DNA from: Candidatus Bathyarchaeota archaeon
GTDB taxonomy: Archaea > Thermoproteota > Bathyarchaeia > TCS64
DNA: 64,000 nt
NCBI GenBank assembly: GCA_016930055.1
Contig: JAFGHP010000020.1
Coordinates: forward strand, 1-64,000
Reading direction: 5' to 3'
Part shown: positions 17,435 to 26,621 of the stretch, in pieces
Layout of the letters: each line of letters opens with the position of its first letter
How positions within the stretch are numbered: position 1 is the stretch's first letter
Notes under the pieces: model-generated
The model's database searches: none
What the model was told of the DNA's origin: nothing
What the model saw: the letters and a program-made list of their open reading frames with translations, nothing else
Made by a program: the position numbers and the translations under genes

Positions 17435-18289
17435 TTGAGTATTAGACGCCCATATGTCGCGGGAGCTTTTTATCCCGGTGACATGAAGCGTCTAATTCAA
17501 AGTATAGAGGAATGCTATCTTCATAAACTAGGGCCAGGCAAACTTCCTATTTTAGGAAATAAAAATCGTACAATAATTGCCTTAGTTTGTCCTCACGCAG
17601 CTTATATGTATTCTGGACCCGTTGCAGCACATAGTTATCTAGCATTGTCTGAAGAATCTGCTCCAGAAACTGCAATAATCTTATGTCCAAACCATACTGG
17701 TTTAGGTTCAGCAATATCTATAATGGGAAAAGGAGTCTGGGAGACGCCTTTAGGAAAAATAAATATCGACGAGTCTCTTGCACAAACTATTTCCCAGAAA
17801 TCAAATTTAATAAAAAACGATATATCTGCACATATCTATGAGCACTCTATTGAAGTACAACTTCCATTCTTACAACATTTATATCAAAATAATATCAAAT
17901 TAATTCCAATTTGTATGGGATATCAAGATCTTGATATAAGCACCGAATTAGGAAAAGTTTTAGCTGAATCAACTAAAAATAAAAATGTGATAATTATTGC
18001 ATCAACTGATTTAAATCATCAAGAATCCCAACAAATTTCTATTCAAAAAGATAAAATCGTCTTAGAATGCATAAAAGACATGGATGAAAAAAGACTTCAA
18101 AATGAAGTGAAAAAAAATAGAATAACTATGTGTGGGTATGGACCAGTCTCAGCTGCATTGGTTGCAGCAAAGATTTTAGGTGCAAACAAAACAGAAATCT
18201 TATCCCATCAAACCAGTGGAGATATTACTGGTGACCTTGATGCAGTAGTTGGATATGCTGCTGCTACAATCACACGCATGGTGCAATAG
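17435..18289 (+). CDS. MEMO1 family protein
   Basis: A 284-residue protein of the Memo family, which is related in fold to extradiol dioxygenases. Features include R-R-P-Y-V-A-G-A-F-Y-P, V-C-P-H-A-A-Y-M-Y-S-G with a His, P-N-H-T-G, E-H-S-I-E-V-Q-L-P-F and the T-D-L-N-H pair, which match the conserved His positions. In archaea it is regularly found between S2 and mevalonate kinase, as here. The TTG start follows AGGAGG. The biochemical role in archaea is not settled. Confidence 0.9.
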   Translation: MSIRRPYVAGAFYPGDMKRLIQSIEECYLHKLGPGKLPILGNKNRTIIALVCPHAAYMYSGPVAAHSYLALSEESAPETAIILCPNHTGLGSAISIMGKGVWETPLGKINIDESLAQTISQKSNLIKNDISAHIYEHSIEVQLPFLQHLYQNNIKLIPICMGYQDLDISTELGKVLAESTKNKNVIIIASTDLNHQESQQISIQKDKIVLECIKDMDEKRLQNEVKKNRITMCGYGPVSAALVAAKILGANKTEILSHQTSGDITGDLDAVVGYAAATITRMVQ

Positions 18290-19285
18290 ATGTCTGTTGA
18301 AGCAACAGCTCCTGGTAAGATGATTTTATTTGGAGAACATAGTGTTGTTTATAGAGGCCCCGCAATTGTTTTAGCAATCGATCGTAGGGCAAGTGTGATA
18401 GCTTCTAAGCGTGATGATAAAAGAGTGTATGTTGACGCTGAAGATCTTGGTTTTTCAGGATATTTTGAAGAAAACATCTATTATCCAATAACGGGAAAAG
18501 CCTGGAGAGGAAGAAACTTATCTGCTCTTAATGTTGCATCAAAAAAAGTAATGGAACACTTAAACGTTGATGGGGGGGTAAATCTAAAAGTACGTAGTAT
18601 GATACCTATAGCAGTAGGATTAGGTTCTTCAGCAGCAGTATGTGTAGCTACTACAGCTGCAGTTGGAGAATTATATGAAGGCAAGTTAACAAAAGAAGAA
18701 ATTGCTGAACTATCTTTCGAAGGAGAAAAAATTATTCATGGTACCCCAAGTGGAGTAGATAATAATGTATCTACTTATGGGGGAATAATGAAGTATGAGA
18801 GAAATCAGCCTTTTAATCGATTTAAAATTGAGAACCAATTACCTTTCGTAATTGGGAATACAAGAAGAAAAAGGTCAACAAAAAATTTAGTTGATGAAGT
18901 TAGATTATTACATGAACGAAATTCAGATTTGGTTGACAACATCATTGATACTATAGGTCTAATATCTACTCAAGGACTTGAATCTTTATTTAAAAATGAC
19001 CATTATATGATAGGTGAATTAATGAACATTAACCATGGGTTACTTTCAGCTTTAGGCGTATCAACACCCGAATTAGATCAACTTGTACACTCTGCAAGAA
19101 GAGAGGGAGCTTATGGAGCGAAACTAACAGGAGCTGGTGGGGGAGGCTGTATGATAGCAATTTCATCAGAAGAGAATCTTAGTAGTATTGAAAGAGGAAT
19201 AAGACGTTATAGAGGTCAATCAATTAGAGTCAACAACACAAATGAAGGAGTAATTACTAGGAGGATAAATAATGGAGATAATTAA
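18290..19285 (+). CDS. mvk: Mevalonate kinase
   Basis: Phosphorylates mevalonate, the first kinase step toward archaeal lipid isoprenoids. GHMP kinase motifs are P-G-K-M-I-L-F-G-E-H-S-V near residue 10, the ATP loop V-G-L-G-S-S-A-A-V near residue 109, and the C-terminal G-A-K-L-T-G-A-G-G-G-G-C. Length of 331 residues is normal. It abuts the Memo gene with no spacing and overlaps the next kinase by 14 bases. Confidence 0.92.
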   Translation: MSVEATAPGKMILFGEHSVVYRGPAIVLAIDRRASVIASKRDDKRVYVDAEDLGFSGYFEENIYYPITGKAWRGRNLSALNVASKKVMEHLNVDGGVNLKVRSMIPIAVGLGSSAAVCVATTAAVGELYEGKLTKEEIAELSFEGEKIIHGTPSGVDNNVSTYGGIMKYERNQPFNRFKIENQLPFVIGNTRRKRSTKNLVDEVRLLHERNSDLVDNIIDTIGLISTQGLESLFKNDHYMIGELMNINHGLLSALGVSTPELDQLVHSARREGAYGAKLTGAGGGGCMIAISSEENLSSIERGIRRYRGQSIRVNNTNEGVITRRINNGDN

Positions 19286-20048
19286 ACTCGGAGGCTCAGT
19301 TATAACAAACAAAGAAAAACCTATGACACCTAACTTGAATAGCATTTTTAGGCTTTCAAGAGAAATCTCATCAGCAAAACCAAAAGAACTAATAATAATC
19401 CATGGAGGAGGATCTTTTGGTCACCCATTAGCAAAAGAGTATTTGATTTCAGAAGGATATGTTCAAAAAAAGCAACTTATCGGATATTCTTTAACACATC
19501 AATCCATGGTGAAACTAAATACAATAATTGTAGAAGCTCTATTAGATTCTGGAGTACCCGCAGTATCAGTAGCTCCTTCAAGTTTTATCACAACCACAAA
19601 AAAAAGGATAACTCAAATAGATATATCAATTATTTTAAATTATTTGAAAATGGGTATGATCCCAGTCCTCTATGGTGATACTATATTGGATTCTGAAATG
19701 GGGTTCACAATTTTATCAGGAGATCAATTAGCTGTTCGATTAGCTATTGAATTAAAAGCAAATAGGCTAATTTTTGGTGTAGATGTTGATGGAGTATACT
19801 CTACTAATCCTAAAATAGATAATAAAGCTGAATTTTTTAATGAATTTTCTTTAAGTCAATTAAACAATAATCAAATAAGTGGATCTTCAGAAACAGATGT
19901 AACTGGTGGTATGTTAGGCAAAATTATGGAAGCTGAAAATGCTGTTAAAACAGGAATAAATGTTGTTCTACTAAATGCTTTGAAAGTTGGTCTAATATAT
20001 CAAGTACTTAAAGGTGAAAGTGTAAAGGGCACAATTCTCAGGAGATAA
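19272..20048 (+). CDS. ipk: Isopentenyl phosphate kinase
   Basis: Makes isopentenyl diphosphate from isopentenyl phosphate, the last step of the modified archaeal mevalonate route. The amino-acid-kinase fold is marked by I-K-L-G-G-S-V-I-T-N-K at the start and I-H-G-G-G-S-F-G-H near residue 45, whose His is characteristic of this kinase. G-D-V-D-G-V-type and D-V-T-G-G-M-L-G-K elements follow. The 258-residue length fits. The phosphomevalonate-processing enzymes that must feed it are not in this window. Confidence 0.92.
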   Translation: MEIIKLGGSVITNKEKPMTPNLNSIFRLSREISSAKPKELIIIHGGGSFGHPLAKEYLISEGYVQKKQLIGYSLTHQSMVKLNTIIVEALLDSGVPAVSVAPSSFITTTKKRITQIDISIILNYLKMGMIPVLYGDTILDSEMGFTILSGDQLAVRLAIELKANRLIFGVDVDGVYSTNPKIDNKAEFFNEFSLSQLNNNQISGSSETDVTGGMLGKIMEAENAVKTGINVVLLNALKVGLIYQVLKGESVKGTILRR

Positions 20049-20051
20049 AAA

Positions 20052-21146
20052 ATGACTCATATTGAAACAAGAAAACAACGTCATATCAGAGTAAGTCTTA
20101 AAGAAAAAGTTGAAGCAAATATAACTAATGGGTTCGAAGATATTAATTTAATACATAGAGCAATACCTGAGGTTGATTTTTCGGAGATAGACACATCAAT
20201 AATTCTTTATGGAAAAAAACTTTCGGTACCACTAATAATTTCAGCAATTACTGGGGGTACCGAAGAAGCAAAAAAAATCAATCAAACTTTAGCAACTGTT
20301 GCTGAAAAAATGAGAATAGGTATGAGTGTAGGTAGTCAAAGAATTGCATTACAACAACCAGAGACAATAGACTCTTTTAGTGTTGTCCGTGATAATGCGC
20401 CTAATACGTTTATAATGGGTAATATTGGCTGTCCCCAATTATCTCTTGGGCTTGATAAAAATCAAGCACAGAAATGTATTGATATGATTCAAGCTGATGC
20501 ATTAGCTATACATATGAATGCTACCCAAGAAGCAGTTCAAATTAAGGGAGAAAAAAATTATAAAAATATTTTAACCAAATTAAAGGAATTAAATAACGAA
20601 GTTTATACACCTATAGTTATGAAAGAAACAGGTTGTGGAATCAGTTACGAAGATGCTTTAAAACTAGAAAAAGCAGGAGCATCGGGCTTTGAGATAAGTG
20701 GTTTAGGTGGAACAAGTTGGGCTGCTGTTGAATATTATATAGCTAAAGAAGTTGAAGACCCCTTGCAAGAACATCTCGGAAAATCGTTATGGGATTGGGG
20801 AATACCAACTGCTGCAAGTTTAATCGAAGTTAGGGAAGCTTCAAAGTTACCAATAATATCATCTGGTGGATTACGTTCAGGAGCAGATATGGCTAAATCA
20901 ATAGTTATGGGAGCAAACGCAGCTGGTATTGCTAGGCCATTCCTAGAAAAAGCAATAGAAGGAGAGAAAGCCTTAGAAGAACATATAACAAAAATTATTA
21001 CAGAATTTAAATCAATAATGTTTCTTCTTGGTACAAGAAATATTCAAGAATTAACTAACACGCCTTTCGTAATAACTGGATGGACTTCTGAATGGTTAAG
21101 ACAAAGAGGATTTAACATTCAAAAAAACGCAGTTAAAGGAAGATGA
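20052..21146 (+). CDS. fni: Type II isopentenyl-diphosphate delta-isomerase
   Basis: FMN- and NADPH-dependent isomerase interconverting IPP and dimethylallyl diphosphate. R-K-x-x-H-I near the N-terminus, I-S-A-I-T-G-G-T, M-S-V-G-S-Q-R, H-M-N-A-T-Q-E and the late S-S-G-G-L-R-S-G phosphate-binding loop are all in place. The 364-residue length is standard. It follows the kinase after three bases in the same operon and supplies the allylic primer for the prenyltransferase downstream. Confidence 0.93.
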   Translation: MTHIETRKQRHIRVSLKEKVEANITNGFEDINLIHRAIPEVDFSEIDTSIILYGKKLSVPLIISAITGGTEEAKKINQTLATVAEKMRIGMSVGSQRIALQQPETIDSFSVVRDNAPNTFIMGNIGCPQLSLGLDKNQAQKCIDMIQADALAIHMNATQEAVQIKGEKNYKNILTKLKELNNEVYTPIVMKETGCGISYEDALKLEKAGASGFEISGLGGTSWAAVEYYIAKEVEDPLQEHLGKSLWDWGIPTAASLIEVREASKLPIISSGGLRSGADMAKSIVMGANAAGIARPFLEKAIEGEKALEEHITKIITEFKSIMFLLGTRNIQELTNTPFVITGWTSEWLRQRGFNIQKNAVKGR

Positions 21147-21206
21147 TTCCTTAGATAAGCTTATTATTCTTTAAAAACTGTAATCTCATAATTGGAAGGT
21201 TACACA

Positions 21207-22211
21207 TTGTCTAATGAAAACGACATCAAAAAAAAATTGTCTGATAATGCAATCAAAGTCGATAAATTTATCGATTCTATTTTAACACCTAAAAGACCTG
21301 AAATACTTTACAATGCTTCAAAATACCTGATTTCAGCTGGAGGAAAAAGACTTCGTCCCTTTCTAACACTAAAATCATGTGAAGCAGTTGGAGGAGATCC
21401 AGATTTAGCTATACCCTTTGCTGGAGCACTAGAAATATTACATAATTTTACATTAGTTCATGACGATATTTTAGATAATGATCCTATTAGAAGAGGAAAC
21501 CCATCAGTACATATAAAATTCGGTGTTCCTCTAGCTATATGTGCAGGCGACTTATTATTCGCTAAAGTTTTTGAAGCCATGACAATTTACTCACCAAAAA
21601 AAATAAACAACAAGCAGATACGTAAAAGCATCGAAATTGCTTCAAAAGCAACAATAGAAATATGTGAAGGTCAAGTTCTTGATGTTACATTTGCAGATAC
21701 AGAAAAAGTAAGTGAAGAAGATTATATTTTTATGGTGAGTGGAAAAACAGGTGCATTATTCCGAGCGTGTGCTGAGATCGGTGGAACCATTGGTAAAGGT
21801 AAAAAGAGCCAAATAAAGGCTTTAGGAAAATTCGCTTATAACGCAGGTATTGCTTTTCAAATTGTTGATGATATTCTAGGTTTGACAGCAGATGAAAAAA
21901 CTCTTGGAAAACCGACTGGCAGTGATATTAGAGAAGGAAAAAAGACCATTATAATAATTCATGCAATGTCAAAAATATCTAAAAAAGACTTGAGAATAAT
22001 AAGAACAGCCCTTGGTAACCACAGAGCATCAAAAAGCGACATTGAAAATTCAATAGAACTCATCAAAAATTTAGGTTCAATAGAATATGCTTCAAAAAGA
22101 GCGGATAAATACATTTCTACTGCTAAAAAACAATTAAAAAAATTACCAGACTCTGAATCAAAAAAGGATCTAAACGAATTAATTGACTATTTTACTAAGC
22201 GTAACTATTAA
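21207..22211 (+). CDS. idsA: Geranylgeranyl/farnesyl diphosphate synthase
   Basis: Chain-elongating trans-prenyltransferase making the lipid side-chain precursor. The first Asp-rich motif is V-H-D-D-I-L-D-N-D and the second is V-D-D-I-L-G-L. G-G-K-R-L-R-P lies near residue 45. Two in-frame TTG codons are possible. The one at 21207 has GGAAGGT eight to nine bases upstream and is chosen, giving 334 residues; the earlier one at 21192 would place the Shine-Dalgarno within the gene. Product chain length cannot be fixed with confidence from the residues before the first motif. Confidence 0.92.
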   Translation: MSNENDIKKKLSDNAIKVDKFIDSILTPKRPEILYNASKYLISAGGKRLRPFLTLKSCEAVGGDPDLAIPFAGALEILHNFTLVHDDILDNDPIRRGNPSVHIKFGVPLAICAGDLLFAKVFEAMTIYSPKKINNKQIRKSIEIASKATIEICEGQVLDVTFADTEKVSEEDYIFMVSGKTGALFRACAEIGGTIGKGKKSQIKALGKFAYNAGIAFQIVDDILGLTADEKTLGKPTGSDIREGKKTIIIIHAMSKISKKDLRIIRTALGNHRASKSDIENSIELIKNLGSIEYASKRADKYISTAKKQLKKLPDSESKKDLNELIDYFTKRNY

Positions 22212-22286
22212 AAATAAAGGGTAAGGTATAATAGGTCTTACCTTAGGCTATTGAAACATATGAGGTTAATCTTAAGGTGATCAATT

Positions 22287-23999
22287 TTGGATAAAATAAA
22301 AGAATCTGCCATAAAATATGCATTATTTAACGCTATACAATATAACGGTAAAGCCAATATAGGATCTGTTATAGGCAGAATTTTTGCAGAGTTTACTGAT
22401 GCAAAATTAAATGCGAAAGAGATCCAAAAAATAGTCATAGAAGTGGTCACCGAAGTAAATTCATGGTCAAACGAAAAACAAAAGGAAGAAATAAAAAAAT
22501 GGCCAGAATTAGTTGAAATTAAAAAAGTTGAAGAAAAAAAGACACTTCCCCCCCTAAAAAATGTGAAAAAAGATGTTATGGTTAAAACCAGATTTGCACC
22601 AAATCCTGATGGTCCCCTTCATATGGGTAGTGCAGAGCCCATAATTTTCTGTGACGAATATGCAAAAATGTATGATGGTCATTTTATTTTAAGATTCGAA
22701 GATACATCAGCCGATGTCAAACCACCAATAATTGAAATGTATGATAAAATAATTAACGATCTTGAATGGCTAAGAGTAAAAATAGATGAAAAATATATTC
22801 AATCTGATAGACTTGAAATTTATTATAAATATGCAGTAGAATTAATCAAAAAAGGTGCAGCCTATATTTGTATTTGCCCAAGCGAGTTATTCAAGTCATT
22901 ATATATGGCAAAAAAGCCTTGCCCCTGTAGAAATCTATCACCTAATGAGCAGTTAAAAAGATGGGAAGACATGCTAAATGGTACTTATAAAAAAGGTGAT
23001 GCGGTAGTTAGAATAAAAACAAATATTGAACACCCTAACCCTGCTATAAGAGATTGGCCAGCCTTAAGAATATCAACCCGTTCACATCCAAGAGTTAAAA
23101 GAAAATATAGAGTATGGCCTTTATACAATTTTAGTTGCGCTATTGATGATCATTTAATGAAGGTAACCCACATAATAAGAGGAAAAGAACACGAAGTTAA
23201 TGGTACACGACAAAAATGGATTTATGATTATATGAATTGGGAATATCCCGAGATCATTAATATTGGTAGATTAGGTATAGAAGCAGGGATATTAAGTAAA
23301 TCTAAAATTAGAGCAGGTGTTGAAAATGGAACTTTCACTGGATGGGATGATCCCCGGTTAGGAACCTTATGTGCTTTAAGGAAACGTGGTATACAACCAG
23401 AAACGATAAGAGATATTATGATACAAGTAGGTCCTAAACCAATAAATGCAACTCTGAGTTGGGGTAACATTGCTGCAGCAAACAAAAAAATAGTTGAACC
23501 AAAAGCTAATAGGTATTTTTTTGTAAATAATCCAGTTGAAATAAAAGTTACTGGTTTACCAAATATATTAACTGCAAAACTTGCTTTACATCCTGACCAT
23601 CCTGATAGAGGTTACAGAGAATATATCATTAAATCTATTAAGGGTGAAACTAATGTTATTGTTCCTAGAAAAGACCTTGAGGAAAATATAGGAAAACTTG
23701 CTAGATTGATGGGTTTAATGAATCTAATAATTGAACAAGAAGAGGGCAAATTCATCGCGAAATTCAACTCAAAAGAACATCAAGTTGCTAGGGAAAAAGG
23801 TGCTAATTTCCTTCATTGGGTAATTCCAGATAAAAGCGAAGAGGCTTATGTAGTTATGCCAGATGCAACGAAATCTTTTGGTAGAGTAGAAAGTTTATGT
23901 ACAAAATTAAATGTTGATAACATTATTCAATTTGAGCGGTTTGGGTTTGTAAGAGTTGATTCTTTAACGCCTTTAATCTATTATTATGCTCATAATTAA
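22287..23999 (+). CDS. gltX: Glutamyl-tRNA synthetase (archaeal type)
   Basis: Charges tRNA-Glu, and in many archaea tRNA-Gln for later amidation. The class I HIGH element is P-D-G-P-L-H-M-G-S near residue 110, and the KMSKS-like element is I-L-S-K-S-K near residue 336. The C-terminal beta-barrel domain marks the archaeal/eukaryotic GlnRS-like type. At 570 residues with a helical N-terminal extension it has the usual length. The TTG start follows AAGGTGAT. It is in the same strand run as the isoprenoid and ribosomal genes. Confidence 0.95.
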   Translation: MDKIKESAIKYALFNAIQYNGKANIGSVIGRIFAEFTDAKLNAKEIQKIVIEVVTEVNSWSNEKQKEEIKKWPELVEIKKVEEKKTLPPLKNVKKDVMVKTRFAPNPDGPLHMGSAEPIIFCDEYAKMYDGHFILRFEDTSADVKPPIIEMYDKIINDLEWLRVKIDEKYIQSDRLEIYYKYAVELIKKGAAYICICPSELFKSLYMAKKPCPCRNLSPNEQLKRWEDMLNGTYKKGDAVVRIKTNIEHPNPAIRDWPALRISTRSHPRVKRKYRVWPLYNFSCAIDDHLMKVTHIIRGKEHEVNGTRQKWIYDYMNWEYPEIINIGRLGIEAGILSKSKIRAGVENGTFTGWDDPRLGTLCALRKRGIQPETIRDIMIQVGPKPINATLSWGNIAAANKKIVEPKANRYFFVNNPVEIKVTGLPNILTAKLALHPDHPDRGYREYIIKSIKGETNVIVPRKDLEENIGKLARLMGLMNLIIEQEEGKFIAKFNSKEHQVAREKGANFLHWVIPDKSEEAYVVMPDATKSFGRVESLCTKLNVDNIIQFERFGFVRVDSLTPLIYYYAHN

Positions 24000-24079
24000 T
24001 CCTAATTTTTGCATTATAGGCATAAACTTTAAAAATGAAGGTTCACGGTATTGTTTGCACAAATGGAGGAAATGACCAA

Positions 24080-24463
24080 ATGTCCGAGGATCCTTCGAAA
24101 CCATTCTATGTAAAATTTACAGTACCTAAAGAAGTAGCAGAAGCAGCATATGAAGCTTTAAAAATCGCTTCTGAATCTGGAAAAATTAGAAAAGGAACAA
24201 ATGAAACAACAAAAACTGTTGAGCGAGGAAAAGCTAAACTTGTTTTAATTGCTGAGAATGTTACACCACCAGAAGTAGTTGCGCATCTGCCATTATTATG
24301 TGAAGAAAGAAAAGCACCTTATGTCTATGTTCCTGATAAACAAAAGATTGGAGAATCTTTAGGATTAGGAGTAGGTTCAGCAGCTGCAGCCATTGAAGAA
24401 GTAGGCGACGCAGATAAATTAATTGCTGAAATAATAACAAAAATAAAGGGTATAGTGAAATAG
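24080..24463 (+). CDS. rpl7ae: Ribosomal protein L7Ae / kink-turn binding protein
   Basis: Binds K-turns in 23S rRNA, box C/D and H/ACA guide RNAs and archaeal RNase P RNA. K-G-T-N-E-T-T-K and V-E-R-G-K-A-K-L-V, then the A-E-N-V-T-P-P-E loop, are the classic motif. An upstream in-frame ATG at 24035 would add 15 residues. The ATG at 24080 is preferred because GGAGG lies about 13 bases before it and the product then starts like its family (S-E-D-P-S-K-P-F-Y-V), giving 127 residues. Confidence 0.94.
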   Translation: MSEDPSKPFYVKFTVPKEVAEAAYEALKIASESGKIRKGTNETTKTVERGKAKLVLIAENVTPPEVVAHLPLLCEERKAPYVYVPDKQKIGESLGLGVGSAAAAIEEVGDADKLIAEIITKIKGIVK

Positions 24464-24473
24464 GTGACTTCCC

Positions 24474-24686
24474 ATGTCTGAGGAAGCAGATATACTTACG
24501 CCTGCAACCGTTATACAAATATTAGGGAGAACGGGTTTGACAGGTGAAGTTATGCAGGTACGTGTTAGAATAGAAGAAGGTAGAGATAAAGGTAGAATAA
24601 TAACAAGAAATGTTAAAGGCCCAGTAAGAATAGATGATTTATTATTACTAAGAGAAACAGAGCGTGAAGCCAGGAAAATAAGGTAG
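24474..24686 (+). CDS. rps28e: Ribosomal protein S28e
   Basis: Archaeal/eukaryotic 30S protein of 70 residues with an OB-like fold. [15 protein letters not shown] and the C-terminal L-R-E-T-E-R-E-A-R motif are diagnostic. It lies ten bases after L7Ae in the common archaeal order L7Ae, S28e, L24e, NDK. Confidence 0.95.
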   Translation: MSEEADILTPATVIQILGRTGLTGEVMQVRVRIEEGRDKGRIITRNVKGPVRIDDLLLLRETEREARKIR

Positions 24687-24695
24687 GTGTATGAA

Positions 24696-24881
24696 TTGCC
24701 AACAATATACAAATGTTCGTTCTGCGGAGAAGATATTGCTCCAGGAACAGGCATAAACTTTGTACGTCGAGACGGCCGTATACTACGCTTTTGTTCCTCA
24801 AAATGTAGAAAAAGCACTTTAAAACTTAAAAAAGATCCACGTAAATTTAAGTGGACCAAAAGCTGGGGTCTACAAAGATAA
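24696..24881 (+). CDS. rpl24e: Ribosomal protein L24e
   Basis: Zinc-binding 50S protein, 61 residues. The four zinc Cys lie in C-S-F-C-G and F-C-S-S-K-C, with P-G-T-G-I-N-F-V between them. A GTG at 24687 would begin right at the S28e stop. The TTG at 24696 is preferred because the protein then starts P-T-I-Y-K-C as in its homologues, and GGTG precedes it. A T-rich terminator-like tract follows. Confidence 0.93.
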   Translation: MPTIYKCSFCGEDIAPGTGINFVRRDGRILRFCSSKCRKSTLKLKKDPRKFKWTKSWGLQR

Positions 24882-24886
24882 ATTCA

Positions 24887-24902
24887 TTTTTCTCTTTTTT
24901 TT
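24887..24902 (+). terminator. T-rich terminator after L24e
   Basis: TTTTTCTCTTTTTTTT begins five bases after the L24e stop. This is the standard archaeal intrinsic terminator form and closes the ribosomal run before ndk. Confidence 0.5.
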
Positions 24903-24973
24903 AAATTCTAAGTAATAACATTTTTAGTAAATAGAATAATTTTTAATTTAGATCATTATTTTTTCCAGATGAT

Positions 24974-25477
24974 ATGATTCAGGAGACTTTAGTTATTCTA
25001 AAACCAGATGCCTTGGAAAGGAATCTTGTTGGTACAATAATAAAAAGATACGAAGATTCTGGATTAAAAATACGTGACATTAAATATTATAAGAAGGTTG
25101 ATGACGAATTATTAAATCAGCATTATCCAGATTCGATGGCATTATCTATTGGTAAAAAAGCTCAAGCAGTTTCAGCAGAAATCACAGACCCATATACACA
25201 TGGATTAAAAGTACTTGAAAGGCTTAGAAAATACTTTTCAAGAAATCCTGTTATAGCAATAATATTTTCAGGTGAAGAAGCTATTCCTCAAGTAAGAAAG
25301 ATTACAGGTTATACTGATCCAATTTCTGCAGATAAAGGAACAATACGCGGAGATTTTGGTGTAGATAGTATACAGAAAAGTACCGTAGAGCAGAGAGCCT
25401 GCGAAAATCTTATTCACGCTTCGGGTAATGTTGATGAAGCAAAAAAAGAAATGGCTCTTTGGTTTCCTGAGCTTTAG
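24974..25477 (+). CDS. ndk: Nucleoside-diphosphate kinase
   Basis: Equilibrates nucleoside di- and triphosphates. K-P-D-A-L-E-R binds phosphate and the phosphohistidine lies in E-N-L-I-H-A-S-G; the family usually reads N-x-I-H-G-S-D, so the flanking residues differ slightly. The protein is 167 residues, about 15 longer than most because of an insert around residues 45-60. It ends four bases inside the convergent inositol-phosphate synthase gene. Confidence 0.9.
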   Translation: MIQETLVILKPDALERNLVGTIIKRYEDSGLKIRDIKYYKKVDDELLNQHYPDSMALSIGKKAQAVSAEITDPYTHGLKVLERLRKYFSRNPVIAIIFSGEEAIPQVRKITGYTDPISADKGTIRGDFGVDSIQKSTVEQRACENLIHASGNVDEAKKEMALWFPEL

Positions 25478-26544
25478 CGTTCTTTTTTACCTGAAATAAA
25501 ATCTTCAACCCACTGCTTAGCTTGATCGTCGGTTGTTTGTATTGGTGGATGCTTGAAACTATAACTGCTTATACTTAATAATGGTCCTGAGATTTCCCTA
25601 TCAAGAGCGATCTTAACTGCTCTAATAACATCAATAACCACACCCCCACTGTTAGGACTGTCATTAACCACTAGTTTTCCATCAAATACTAAATCAAGAT
25701 CACCGAAAGCTTTACCATTTATTCTAATATAACATATCTTGTGATCTTTAAGGAAAGGTACATAATCACTTGGACCAATCCTTGTTGGCATATCGTAGGG
25801 GATTAGACTTTTTACAGCATCTGTTTTACTGATTCTTTTTGTTTTTAACCGATTTTCAACAGTCATATTTAGAAAATCGGTGTTACCACCAATGTTAAGT
25901 TGATAAGTTGAATCTATTTTTACACCTCTATCATAGAATAGTTTAGCTAAAACTCTATGAATGATTGTAGCACCGACTTGACTTTTAATATCATCTCCTG
26001 CCACAGGTAATCCTTTTTCTTCAAATTTTTTTGCCCATGAAGGTACAGATGTAATAAATTCTGGGATGCAATTAATAAATGCACAACCCGCGTCTAAACA
26101 GGCTTGAGCATAAAGTTCAGTGCCTTTTGCACTTCCTACAGGTAAATAATTTATCAACATATCTGCATTAGAATCATGGAGAATCTGTGTAACATCAACT
26201 GGTTTAATATTTGAATCAGCGTGGAATGCTTCATACATATGGGCAGCAACTCCATCACTTATTGGTCCGGGTTTAACTATACAACCAGTTTCAGGAACTT
26301 CACTAAATTTTGCACAACAATTAGGTTCAACCCAAATAGCTTCTGAAAGATCTTTCCCTATTTTATATTTATTAACATCAAAAGCAGCAACAAATTTTAT
26401 GTCTCTTATATGATATTTCCCAAAATATGCATGCATCACACCTGGAATATCTTCATCTTTTTCCACATTTTTATAGAATTCGACTCCTTGAATTAAGGCG
26501 GATGCACAATTACCAATTCCTGCTACTGCTACTTTTATTACCAT
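25474..26544 (-). CDS. Myo-inositol-1-phosphate synthase
   Basis: Converts glucose-6-phosphate to inositol-1-phosphate with NAD+, the precursor of inositol phospholipid head groups. The N-terminal Rossmann loop reads A-V-A-G-I-G-N-C-A-S-A-L, and the catalytic region shows N-Y-L-P-V-G-S, F-I-N-C-I-P, D-D-I-K-S-Q-V-G-A-T and the N-I-G-G-N-T-D-F-L loop. At 356 residues it is the compact archaeal/actinobacterial form. It overlaps ndk by four bases, tail to tail. Confidence 0.93.
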   Translation of the reverse strand: MVIKVAVAGIGNCASALIQGVEFYKNVEKDEDIPGVMHAYFGKYHIRDIKFVAAFDVNKYKIGKDLSEAIWVEPNCCAKFSEVPETGCIVKPGPISDGVAAHMYEAFHADSNIKPVDVTQILHDSNADMLINYLPVGSAKGTELYAQACLDAGCAFINCIPEFITSVPSWAKKFEEKGLPVAGDDIKSQVGATIIHRVLAKLFYDRGVKIDSTYQLNIGGNTDFLNMTVENRLKTKRISKTDAVKSLIPYDMPTRIGPSDYVPFLKDHKICYIRINGKAFGDLDLVFDGKLVVNDSPNSGGVVIDVIRAVKIALDREISGPLLSISSYSFKHPPIQTTDDQAKQWVEDFISGKKER

Positions 26545-26621
26545 TTAGACTCTCCTGTTGATTTTTGGGATATCATATTCCCATATACTTATCCGTTTAA
26601 GCATTTCCACTTTGGATTATA

